DNA of 64,000 nucleotides from Pseudoips prasinana (taxonomy: Eukaryota > Arthropoda > Insecta > Lepidoptera > Nolidae), in contig OX621245.1 of assembly GCA_951640165.1 (NCBI GenBank), forward strand, positions 23,428,330-23,492,329. Reading direction: 5' to 3'. The notes beneath the pieces are model-generated. The model saw nothing but the letters and a program-made list of their open reading frames with translations, searched no databases and was not told where the DNA came from. Below, in pieces: positions 54,263 to 63,810 of this stretch. The position numbers and the translations under genes are program-made. How positions within the stretch are numbered: the first letter of the stretch is position 1; each line of letters opens with the position of its first letter.

Positions 54263-55120
54263 TACGTAAGAAATTTATAAATTAAAATAAAAGTAATAAG
54301 ATTCAAAGTCTTATTTGTGAAATAAAGTATGTCTCTAAGGATATCGCTAAATCATCCAAACTTTTACTTTCCGAATTAAGAATGCATCACATGCTTGACC
54401 GTAGAACGTAGGAATTTCTAATCCGATGAACGCCACTAAAACATGTCCAGTTTCTACCCTAGAGGGCGTTGACCAGCGCACAGTCCTCATAAATAAACAA
54501 TAACATGAAATGCGGTTTCACCGTGTGGTAAGCATTTGCCACACCGTTTCCACTAGTGTGAAGGAACTAATGAGAATATTCTGGGACCGGCTGTTGTGGT
54601 TTAATTTACGAGCATTCAGCGGAACTTATGATAACGACATAAGTAGGTATACTGATGAGCTAGACGTGTTCGTACCGCATTGTTAGATAAATAATGATAA
54701 TAATATAGATTACTGTACTCGGACCGTCATAATGTTTAGTCAATATTAGCTAACTTTATATAGGAAGCTAACGTAAAAAGTTTAGTTTCCATTTACTCAA
54801 TAATTTATATACGGGGTGATTTTGTGTGATCCCATTCATTAATTCTAAAGAATAACAGGAATAAATATTTTATTTAACAAAAACAAACTAAATTAAAATA
54901 GTTATCGTTAATTAATTACATATCTACCTCCATACTTAAGCAGAGATCAAAGTCAAATTTAATAAATAATTTATAACCTCCGCCTTTTCATTGGGAATTA
55001 AATTAATATTTTTAGTATGGAAATATTAGTTGTCATGAAGATGATGTCATGAATTGGCTACTCCAACGGATATGTTAATTTCATTGCTAATAGTCGGTTC
55101 ATTGACTGCACGGTTAGAAC
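54263..55120. other. AT-rich DNA, nothing recognised
   Basis: No feature supported. Confidence 0.5.
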
Positions 55121-55132
55121 ATGGTCTGGCAT

Positions 55133-56089
55133 CGAGGCGAAAGTACTCGCGTCACTTTACCGGTGGCGCGAGGAGATGCTGGCGCAAGGCGAGCGGCCGA
55201 TGCAGCGACACATGGAGCTGCGTCGGACGCAGCTTCGCGAGGCCCTGGTGGCGGAATGGCGGGACAGGCTCTCGCGCCCAACCGCCGGCCTCGTCACTAT
55301 CGAGGCGGTCCGGCCGGTCCTCAAGCGTTGGCTCGGGAGGAGGCACGGCTCCCTGTCGTTTCGGGTGACGCAGGTACCTACTCTCGAGGCATGGCTGCTT
55401 CGGGAAGTACCTGTGTCGCATAAACAGGGAGCCGGACGCCCGGTGCCACCACTGCGTCGACTGTCGGGAGGACACGGCGCTGCATACGCTGGCAGAGTGT
55501 GCCGCTTGGGAGGAGCAGCGCCGTGCCCTCATTTCTGGAGTAGGCAGTGACCTGTCGCTGCCGGCCGTCGTGAATTCGATGGTTGGCGGCGAGGAGTCCT
55601 GGGACGTGGTGGTTTCCTTCTGCGAGACAGTCGTCTCGCGGAAGGAAAGCTGCGGAAAGGGAGAGGGAGATCACATCCTCTCACCCAGCCCGCAGCAGAC
55701 GCACCGGGCGTCGGCGGAGAGCGGACAACGCCCTCTTCCAGCCCCGCTAAATGGGTCCAGGGGCGACGGACTCGGGGGTGTCCGTCGCCCACTACACATC
55801 TGGACCCGAGGCGGCGGCGCGACGTGTTCCACGCGCGCCCGTCTTAGACGTTGCGGGGGGAGTTCATCACCTCACTCCCCCCCCCCCCTAATGCGAGGAG
55901 ACCCGCAGTTATGGGCCAGCACCAGCCGGGGGTTGCGGAAGTATCGTATGTTCCCGCAACCCCCGGCACAGGTGTGAGATGGAACACCGGGGTGGTTTTT
56001 AGTCAGTAGGAGTCTGACAGACCCCTCCGCCTCCCCCAAGGCGGAGGACATCCATGCAGGATTTTCCAACCCGCAAAAAAAAAAAAAAA
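55133..56089 (+). mobile_element. 5'-truncated R1-clade non-LTR retrotransposon with 12-bp target duplication
   Basis: Strikingly GC-rich insert of 957 bp bounded by ATGGTCTGGCAT at 55121-55132 and again at 56090-56101. It starts mid-ORF and ends in an A-run of about 16. The 3' UTR (CCGGGGGTTGC, GGTGTGAGATGGAACACCGG, GGCGGAGGACATCC) is shared with the stub at 3432-3603. The perfect duplication and tail suggest a fairly recent insertion. Confidence 0.9.
55134..55977 (+). pseudogene. R1-like ORF2 C-terminus with CCHC motif, frameshifted
   Basis: From 55134 the frame reads EAKVLASLYRWREEMLAQGE to LSFRVTQV (about 55377). The protein then resumes one frame later with RHGCFGKYLCRI and the zinc motif CHHCVDCREDTALHTLAEC (Cys-x2-Cys-x9-His-x4-Cys), then WEEQRRALISGVGSDLSLPA and an open frame to a TGA at 55975-55977. 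This linker, zinc motif and tail are characteristic of R1-clade retrotransposon ORF2, after the reverse transcriptase. At the frame change the bases GTACCTACTCTCG suggest a 4-bp duplication of an original GTACTCTCG. Endonuclease and RT are absent. Confidence 0.85.
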
Positions 56090-56101
56090 ATGGTCTGGCA
56101 T

Positions 56102-56887
56102 AGATATAAACGAAAAATCATGCATTAAAATTTCCTAAATCAAAGCAGGCACATAAACACAGAACCAGCTTAACTTTGTAAATCTATTTAAAAACGGTTT
56201 TGGAATGTGATGTTGTTGGACTAGGGCAATTCTGCTAAATTGGAATTTGAGCGCTGCATCGAGAGTTATCATGCATAAATAAGCTTGCCTAGGTATAGAC
56301 GATGTGTACCAAAAGTGTTAGTTCCGGTACGACTCCGGTGCAGTTCAACGTCACGGACACATTCATTGTTAAGGCGCCAGTCTCATAGGTAGAGATTTTC
56401 GGCTATCTCTATGAAATCCTGTCTACAAAATGTTATTAAACTATACAGGAAGTACCTTACAATTTTCCTGTATAATTCTTTTCAGGCATTAGGTACTATT
56501 GAACAACACTTTTTTTAAATACGAAATGAAATAACAAAATTTATTCAGGACATTGTACATTTCAAGCTTATAATTCAGCAGTATCGCAGTAACAATATTT
56601 TCGAACTAATCCATCCGTACGGTGTTTTTTATCACATAAAATTGTTGAGAAATACTTAAATAAATAAATCACAATAAACTTTGTTTGTAGTGATGTAGTA
56701 GGTGCACAAAATGTCCCTAAAATCCGACCGCCTCATGCATCTTGTCCCTTTTACTTATCTATAGTAAGAAAGTAGAAACAGTGAAAGCCTCTTAGTTTGA
56801 AGTTTTTGCTCACTTTTTGCGGGTGGCATGCGTAGGCAGACTTATCAAAAAAAAGTTGAAGTAGAAACAAATATTTTGTTATTTTTC
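56102..56887. other. AT-rich DNA, nothing recognised
   Basis: No feature supported. Confidence 0.5.
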
Positions 56888-57573
56888 TTAGGCCCACTTG
56901 CGCCACCTCAGGTTAAATGAATTAACTCAGAGTTAGTGGCTAATACGGGGTTAAATTACACTTACGTCTTGCACCACCAAGAGTGTGGTACTAACCTTGG
57001 GTTATTTTATTAAAATTTCAACCCACCTATTTTGGTGGGTTAAATCACTAATTCCGGATTAGTAATGTCAAATTTGTTTCGTTTGAGAGGTTATGTTGGA
57101 TTGCAGAAGTGAAAGTCAGAGATTTTATAACAGATATATGACCTAAACAATTATGATTGATTTTTATTGCCTGATGATGATGAAGAAATCGTCGAATATA
57201 TTATGCTCGGACTTTTATAATAAAAGAGTTGCAGAAATGTCCGATCATGTCAACTTTGACATGACAATATTTGAACGACTCGAAATTGACAGATTGGTTT
57301 CAAACACAAACGATCAAATTGAAATGTCTTTGAAAAAACTTAACACATGAGACAGTCATATACAAAGTCTTCTAGTGACTAAATGAGGTGTATAAATATT
57401 TCACTCATTGTTCACTCTTTCATATTTGACTGGATTACATTACAGAACAAAACCTCTTTAATGATACCAACATAAAATAGAGAAAACACCGAGTTAGTTG
57501 ACTAGGTGTAATTTTTCATTGGCGCAACAGAATGTCGAGTTAAAATTTTAACGAATTAACCGGAAGTTACTTA

Positions 57574-58534
57574 CAGTGCCGCAAACTTATCTGACCCGCT
57601 GGCAGCGTCGCTGTTATCGCATTTAGTGTTGCTAGAAATTATTTGTTGCAATAAAGTGGGTAAAAATAATATGCACATTGTAACGTAAATGTTACTTTAC
57701 TAAAAAGCAAATAAATACTGTCATTACAAATCGTTATATTTTTATACAATAATTATGATCATTTACATAAAATGTATGCTGGGTGTTCTCTAACGGATCT
57801 CCGGATTCCGGTGACATAATAACTCCAGGTATTATTATGTCACCGGAATGGTTTAATTCAGAAGTCATTTCATCATCATCATTATCGGAATCACTGCTTT
57901 CACTTTCACTACCTAAATCAATGATGAAAGGCTCATCTAAGTATCCATCCCTTTTTCGCCACACATTTTCAATATTTTTTTACATGATCGCAGTGCTTTT
58001 GCCATTCATTAACTGTTATTTTATCAAAAGCTTCTGCAATCAATGATAGGATTTCAGAATTAGATCTACCAATATTCTGATCTGCTATACATTTTTGCAT
58101 CTGCTTGCTCTTTTTCTTTCACAAGTTTTCTTACAAATCGCTCGCGGACCCCTACAAAGGAAATAGCAAAAAATAATTAAATAATGAATATTTTAAAATA
58201 CGTATTTTAATTTAAAGAGCGAGGGGGAGTTTCGTATTTTTTCAGAAGCTGACAACACTAACCTGTAGCAGCAGCTACGCATTCATACAACTTATTGAAG
58301 GATATAATTGGTGCCTGAAGGCGTTATTCTTCCTTCATATAATTCAATACTTGTAATATAACGTTCCCCGCATCAATTTTTAAAGCTTTCGGCTTTTTTC
58401 ACAATTAAAAACCACTAAAAGAAAAATAAATACGCGCAACAAACAATCAATGGCAGGAATGTCATGGATTGACATTTCAAACTGGCGTCGTTAGTTCTAC
58501 TTTGGCCACCGGGCCAGATAAGTTTGTAGCACTA
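57574..58534. mobile_element. Nested Tc1/IS630-type DNA transposon
   Basis: Inverted repeats CAGTGCCGCAAACTTATCTG and (complement of right end) TAGTGCTACAAACTTATCTG extend to about 30 bp. They are flanked by TA at 57572-57573 and 58535-58536, as for the Tc1/mariner/IS630 superfamily. It carries a minus-strand transposase remnant (57734-58407) and sits wholly inside the element at 56891-58581. Confidence 0.75.
57734..58407 (-). pseudogene. IS630-type transposase, intron-containing, internally deleted
   Basis: Exon 1 (about 58407-58263) reads KALKIDAGNVILQVLNYMKE, a TAA stop, then LQAPIISFNKLYECVAAATG, the N-terminal helix-turn-helix region that binds transposon ends. A donor GTTAGT starts at 58262 and an acceptor TTTCCTTTGTAG ends at 58152, giving a 111-bp intron. 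Exon 2 opens VRERFVRKLVKEKEQADAK, then jumps to the C-terminus NSEILSLIAEAFDKITVNEW, HCDHVK and, after a 1-bp A-run shift, NIENVWRKRDGYLDEPFIID and an acidic Ser/Asp tail ending near 57840. The catalytic DDE core is missing. An 18-bp palindrome (57805-57822/57832-57849) lies in the tail. Confidence 0.7.
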
Positions 58535-58584
58535 TAACTCGAGTTACTTTATTTAAGCGTAGCTTTTGGTGCAAGTGGGCCTTA

Positions 58585-59377
58585 GAGGTGTATATAATAT
58601 ATACGTATATAATAAAGTATTGTTAACTATGTAATGGTTTTACATAGAACGTAACTTACGTTCTATTTATTGTATGTACCATTCTTTACAAACTTAGTAA
58701 TATTAATTGACCTGAAACAACATCCTTAAACCATTGAAACTGTAAACATATTTGTAACAATTATAGCAATTTTCATAAAGGAATAAGAGCTAATGATAAT
58801 ATTAACGTGATAAAGTATTTATAGAAACGTATTACCGATATTAGTTTCTAAAACGAATTGTATGCGTTGAATAACGACACTTTGAAGTTCAGAGTTCCTT
58901 TTCGTCATACAGAGTTATTACTACTTCTTGTGACTACCTACTTACGTACGATTTTGTTATCTTTCCTCGTTTATGGATTTCCTATCGGCCATAAATACCA
59001 GAGTTTTGTAGTAAAGCTTGTTGATGTCTTCCGGATAAAGGATTGTTGAAACATTGTTTGAGTGACGCGAGTAAATAATGTATGACATAAGATTTTTATT
59101 TACATGAATGTCTCTACTTTATATATTGTTTATAATATATTATGTTGAACGGACTCACCCGAAAAGGTTCTTTTCTAACTTATACACTTAAAAGGGGAAT
59201 GCCAAAGTGACTATGGAACTTAGTATCGGTGCAAAAATTATTGTGCCTAGATGAAAACTACTGTTCTATGTTGGGATTAATATATACTTTCAATTAAAAT
59301 TAACATGATTTATGTAATTTGAGCATCTTAGGTAAAGAAACGTCTAGTTAATAGACAAATTATGAGTTAAGTAATAT
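58585..59377. other. AT-rich DNA, nothing recognised
   Basis: No feature supported. Confidence 0.5.
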
Positions 59378-59500
59378 TATGGAGTAGAGGCAGCCAATCT
59401 CAACTGAGTCTAGCCTACTAAGCAGGATATATTAACGTGCATGTGCAATCGTAGGTGCACTTCTATTTCATCGCTCTGATTTTCTAATGGGGCAGTGAAC
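59378..59500 (+). repeat. Dispersed repeat H, copy 3 (diverged)
   Basis: GAGGCAGCCAATCTCAACTG, AGTCTAGCC and GTAGGTGCACTTCTATTTCA follow the order of 6312-6500. Confidence 0.45.
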
Positions 59501-60396
59501 AGTTGATACACCGGCGAACTGTACTATCCATAATGAAGTGATATTAGACACTATTAGTCTCCCGTCTCAAAATCACTTTTCACAATACTCTCTGTCTCAG
59601 ATTACTATTATTAGCGTAATGGAGTCTCTTTCTCAAAGTCACTCAAGTTGTTGCGAATAATCCACAACTGCACACACAAGAAATATCAAAACATTCGCCA
59701 AACACTATGATAAAAACCAGTAGTGACTTGCGCAGTTGCGCGGTCACATAACGTCAAAAATCACTTAAGTGTTGCCAAAAATATTAACCAGATATCGATT
59801 TGCTTATCATGTCGTAACGTGTCATTCATTTTATATGTTCATGTTTTTATATTCTAGCATTTAGAAAATAAAAGAAATGAATAGTATGTCTTTGTAAGTA
59901 ATAAATCTATAATTCGTTTATGTAGGTTGTACAGAAATATTGTTTCAGTAGGAATGTCTTGGTTATTTCACAAAGCAGAAACCCGCACCATTACGTAACG
60001 AAAATGAATAGACTTAAGAATATTCAGCCCTAATTTACCATTACTAAGTGCTATTGACTATTTTATTGCGTAGTAACATCACTAATTTGGCTGAAATAAA
60101 TCCTTATTTCTTTTTTGTCCATCGATTATTGACTTTAAATATTCCGAGTGAATTTATTTTCATTTGCGGCAACATTTTGTTAATGGCGCCGCTCGTTTAT
60201 AATGCAAAAACAATAAAGGGACTTATAATTGGTTTTTCTTTTATCCGGCAAATGTGAAACTCCATATTACGATACTAAATTATGATAATTAAAAATAGGA
60301 TTTTTACTTATAATGATCATGTAGCACAACTTAGTTTTAAACGATACTGTCTGTGGGCATTTGCCTTTCAATAATTCCTAATTTAATCATTAAGTA
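59501..60396. other. AT-rich DNA, nothing recognised
   Basis: No feature supported. Confidence 0.5.
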
Positions 60397-60533
60397 CAGA
60401 TGCCAGCACATCAAGCTACCTCAATCTGTCAAATTTCCCCTTTTTTTTAAGTGAACCTTATGTTTTTGTGATAAAGTTGAAAATCTATAAAATAAATTTT
60501 ACAGATTGGGGTAGCTGGATGTGCTGGCGTCTG
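60397..60533. mobile_element. MITE M1 (mariner-like ends), copy 3, best preserved
   Basis: CAGATGCCAGCACATCAAGC to GCTGGATGTGCTGGCGTCTG with TA on both sides (60395-60396 and 60534-60535). The complementarity extends inward through AATCTGTCAAATTTCCCC / TTTTACAGATTGGGG, giving inverted repeats of about 45 bp. No coding capacity. Confidence 0.85.
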
Positions 60534-60541
60534 TACATGTA

Positions 60542-60661
60542 CACACGGCTACATTTCAAGCTATAAATTTCCAATATAAGCTGATCCCGCGTTGTATAGG
60601 ATTTCCATTCAATTAAAGGTCGGCTTATTTTGAAATGTATAGCTTGATATGTAGCCGTGTG
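60542..60661. mobile_element. MITE M2 (mariner-like ends), next to M1
   Basis: CACACGGCTACATTTCAAGC (left) and the complement of GCTTGATATGTAGCCGTGTG (right) form about 30-bp inverted repeats with TA at 60540-60541 and 60662-60663. 120 bp, non-coding. Only six bases separate its left TA from the M1 element. Confidence 0.85.
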
Positions 60662-60902
60662 TACAGTTTTAACTCCAACTCCAACTATTTTTATAGGTCC
60701 TAAGTTTGCAATACGATTTGAAGAAATGTAAATAAAACCATGTTGAAGGAATACCCATAGAACGATTTAAAATAAGGCATATTTTTTATGTTATATCAAC
60801 AAAACTCCAACGAAAATCTCGTTGGATCTTTTACTATTTATCCCTATAAAATATTTTTACTTCTTGACACGACATTATAAATAAATAAATAAGTTGGAAT
60901 AG

Positions 60903-61151
60903 TAATAATAATATCTAGGGACAAGTCACACAGATCATCCTAGCCCCAAACTAAGCAAAGCTTGTACTATGGGTACCAGGCGACGATATACATACTTATA
61001 TAGATAGATAAATATTTAAATACATAGAAAACATCCATGACTCAGAAACAGATATTCGTGTTCATCACACAAATATTTGCACTTATCGGGATTCGAACCC
61101 AGGACCATCAGCTTCGTAGGCAGCAGCACTACCAACTAGGCTACGGTGACC
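60903..61151 (-). mobile_element. tRNA-derived SINE, family A
   Basis: Minus-strand head GGTCACCGTAGCCTAGTTGG, B box TGGGTTCGAATCCCGATA, body as at 40708, ending in an ATTATT tail. Confidence 0.8.
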
Positions 61152-61408
61152 GTCGTTTCGTTACATTGATTCCAAAATCTCTTTAATTTAATCCATTTAA
61201 GTTATTCTTGTAATTCTTGGTTCGCAATGACTTTTCCTTCCTTCATGTTGCTTATAAAAGTGACGTGCGGTATCCCAACACATTTTCTCTTGTACGATGT
61301 TCAGAATAACATCTTTCCTCTTCTAATTTCAACCGAGTAATATACCATATATCTTTGTTTAACAATTTATTAATTTTCATTGGAATTTTACTTGAGTCGA
61401 CCTAACAG
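61152..61408. other. AT-rich spacer
   Basis: Nothing recognised. Confidence 0.5.
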
Positions 61409-61655
61409 AATAAAAATATCCTGGGACATTAGTCACTCACAACCACCTAAGCAACTAAGCAAAGCTTATAATATGGAAACCATAATAGACTACACATATT
61501 TATTTTCTTCTATATTACATACTTATATAGATAATTACACCTAGACTCAGGACCCACAGAAATGCTCATGCATACAAATATTTGTCCTGGGTGAGAATCG
61601 AACCCACGACCTGCGGCGTGAAAGTCACACATTTACCAACCACGCCAACCGGCCC
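61409..61655 (-). mobile_element. tRNA-derived SINE, family B, full length
   Basis: Minus-strand head GGGCCGGTTGGCGTGGTTGG (A box), GTGGGTTCGATTCTCACC (B box), CAGGACAAATATTTG, and body to an ATATCCTGGGACATTAG end. Best head of family B in the window. Confidence 0.8.
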
Positions 61656-61701
61656 GTCATATAGGTTACAGGTACCTAATAAGCATTATCTACGTGACTA
61701 A

Positions 61702-61863
61702 GGCTCTAGATAGACGGACCGCATTTCAACTGCCGACTGCAATTGAACTGCAATCGGACTGCGCGTTCGTTCCATTACAGTCGTGTCAACTGCATTCAAA
61801 CTGCACTTGAACTGCAATTTGCGGTTGCATTGCATTTGAAATGCGGTCCGTCTGTGTAGAGCC
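61702..61863. mobile_element. Harbinger-like MITE with internal AACTGCA repeats
   Basis: GGCTCTAGATAGACGGACCG... and the complement of ...CGGTCCGTCTGTGTAGAGCC form about 32-bp inverted repeats, flanked by TAA at 61699-61701 and 61864-61866, the duplication of PIF/Harbinger elements. The interior carries several AACTGCA/TGCAGTT-like words in both orientations. No coding capacity. Confidence 0.8.
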
Positions 61864-61866
61864 TAA

Positions 61867-62127
61867 CTAAATGACCAAAAAAAATCCGGAACTGGCCAGT
61901 TTCATTAACAATATTTAATAACGACATTTTAAAATGAAAATGGCTCTTTTGCAGCGTGACAGTACCAACTCTAACACGGCAGGACTATAAACAAAATTTT
62001 GAAAGAGATAAACGTAGATTATAGGTCATGTTATGGATCATCTTACATACTGCCCCGACTAAACGTCACATGACTTCTTCCTGTTTCAAAATCAAAATTA
62101 ATATGAAGCAATAATTCCGCTATATTC
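61867..62127. other. AT-rich spacer
   Basis: Nothing recognised. Confidence 0.5.
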
Positions 62128-62350
62128 ATCAGTCAAAGTACGTCCACTGCTGGACTAAAGCCTCCCCAAACAATGGGAGGACATGCCATAATCGCCACGC
62201 TTGGCAGACGGGTTCTCGATCGCAGTTTGATGGTCATAGTACACAGAGAAACGCTGCTGCCCGTTTTCTGGCAGCTATTCCCTTTGACGATTTCCCCACG
62301 TGATGATATGGGGTGATGATATTCTATGCCGTCTTTGCCACACAGCAAAT
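62128..62350 (-). repeat. Dispersed repeat D, copy 4
   Basis: AGTACGTCCACTGCTGGACT (tail) then CATGCCATAATCGCCACGCT, TGGCAGACGGGTTCTCGATC and GATGGTCATAGTACACAG in antisense. The minus ORF here (62133-62435) arises from the repeat. Confidence 0.6.
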
Positions 62351-62901
62351 TCCGCTGAATGTATGTAAATGTACAATTTGCCGAATTAACACTACATATG
62401 AATTTTTGGTATTTTGAATTTCCGCAAAGTAACACCTGATTCCATTACATTTCTTCCTGTTTTAAAAAATCTAAAATAATTTACGTGATCAACGATTTTC
62501 ATCACCAGAAGAAGCTTCCCATAAGAAATTTCTAAAAGCATATCTTCTTTGCCTTGAAAAACGAGTCAACTTAGTCGAAAAAATTCGAACAATGCGAATG
62601 TACAGATAATGATATCACGGTACAAATCTTGTAAGCCTTTGTCAGTCATTAGAACGCCCGTATTCTAAATTCGTTCACAAGATATTCTGCAAACTTGTCT
62701 TTGTCTTGCTGGAGCTAGAACTAATGTTATGAAGGTCTTTGAACCTGATGTCTTACTTAGATCATATATTTTATTGGTATTACACCGCCATCTGTAAAGT
62801 GTCTCTTTGACAGTTCTGCCACAGCTTGCTTTGCAAGGAAAGTCAGCAGTCAGCTGTTCCTACGTTTATTATTGTATTATTTGGTTTAAAACGCTAACAA
62901 T
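62351..62901. other. Unassigned, possible 5' flank of a DNA transposon
   Basis: TTAGAACGCCCGTATTCTAA near 62650 could be a transposon terminus, but no matching inverted end was found to the right. Confidence 0.35.
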
Positions 62902-63054
62902 ATGCCAAAAGTGATAAAAAGTGGTGTAAGGGAAATAGTCCTAAAGGTAAAGGAGATTTTCATGAAAGAAAAACACAGCGAAGGCTCCATAATTCCATTT
63001 GAAAAAGTTAACGAGCGAGTTGCCACCCCGATAGGTAAATGTTACCATGCTTAA
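62902..63054 (+). pseudogene. IS630-type transposase, first exon
   Basis: ATG at 62902 opens MPKVIKSGVREIVLKVKEIF, MKEKHSEGSIIPFEKVNERV and ATPIG. This follows the N-terminal pattern of insect IS630/Tc1-type transposases (REIxxxVxxFxxxE...xIPxxxVxxRVAxxTG), a helix-turn-helix binding region. After the first base of the G codon lies a donor, G|GTAAAT (63034/63035). Reading through the donor adds only KCYHA before a TAA (63052-63054). The same intron position and phase occur in the transposase at 57734-58407. No second exon was found to the right, so the copy is partial. A domesticated host gene is possible but not supported. Confidence 0.6.
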
Positions 63055-63260
63055 TTTTTAAAATCGCACCCGTGTATTAGGTTTTCGTTTGAAATTTTTC
63101 ATTAATGTAGTAGTAGTATTAAGTAATGGGAATGAAATATTAATTTAGAAATAAATTTTTTTTAAAGAAAACAATTACTGTTTTATTCCCTTGTGCTATC
63201 AAATTATTTATAGTAATAAATCGATAATATATGGGGTACCCTATAAACTTGTAGAGTTCA
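63055..63260. other. AT-rich spacer
   Basis: No exon or repeat recognised. Confidence 0.5.
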
Positions 63261-63474
63261 ATATTCCTGGGAAATTATTCACACACAGCCATCTGACCTG
63301 ATCTCAAATTAAGTAAAGCTTGTACTATGGAAATCGAATAGCTGATATACTACATTATACTACTTTTATAAATACTGACCTAAACACCTAGACACGGGAC
63401 AAACAGACATGTTAAAGCACACAAATATCTGTCTTGAGTGGGAATAAAAATAAACAACTAAGCCAACTGGCCCG
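63261..63474 (-). mobile_element. tRNA-derived SINE, family B, with internal deletion
   Basis: Body (ATTCCTGGGAAATTATTCAC, GCTTGTACTATGG, GATATACTACATTATACTAC) and head (GGGCCAGTTGGCTTAGTTG on the minus strand) are present. The B box and most of the segment between CCCACTCAAGACAG and the A box have been lost. Confidence 0.65.
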
Positions 63475-63559
63475 TCAAAGTTATATAATACAATTGATAC
63501 AAAATACAATAGATACATGGTCTATTGCCATTGTTAAATTTTCCCATTATATTAGGGAA

Positions 63560-63810
63560 ACTTTCTTAAAAGCAACCCTTGCCGTCATAGTGTCGCCCTC
63601 CCACGAATGTCAAGCCGCATCCGCACTCACGCGCGGTCCGCGCGCGAAGGCGCGAAGCATCCGCGAAGCATGAGTGTGGATCCTATTCGCATATTCTTCG
63701 CGGCTTCGCGGCTCGTTCCCCGAAAATTGTCGGTTTTTTGTCCCGCGACAAAGGGTTCGCAGGCGCGAAGCGCGCGTGAACACGACAAGACTCCACATTC
63801 GCGGGTAGCT
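63560..63810. repeat. GC-rich block with GCGCGAAG/CTTCGCG words
   Basis: A GC-rich island in AT-rich DNA. It contains CGCGCGAAGGCGCGAAGC, CGCGAAGCATGAGTGTGGAT, TTCTTCGCGGCTTCGCGGCT and AGGCGCGAAGCGCGCGTGAA, with ATGAGTGTGGA and TCCACATTCGCGGG towards the edges. Overlapping ORFs on both strands carry no domain. Probably a moth MITE or repeat; class unknown. Confidence 0.45.

Larger units (their letters stand above)
56891..58581. mobile_element. PIF/Harbinger-like DNA transposon, outer element
   Basis: Terminal inverted repeats GGCCCACTTGCGCCACC (56891-) and GGTGCAAGTGGGCC (ending 58581), directly flanked by TTA at 56888-56890 and 58582-58584, a 3-bp TWA duplication as in PIF/Harbinger elements. 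Subterminal AGGTTAAAT, GGGTTAAAT and related motifs are typical of that group. With the nested element at 57574-58534 removed it is about 730 bp. A short ORF at 57153-57350 has no domain I can identify. Class is inferred from ends and duplication. Confidence 0.7.

Noticed and set aside
55054..55792. Cluster of long overlapping ORFs on both strands, at first suggesting a GC-rich foreign gene
   Set aside because: One frame matches an R1-type LINE C-terminus, and the whole block is bounded by a target duplication and poly(A); the others are shadow frames.
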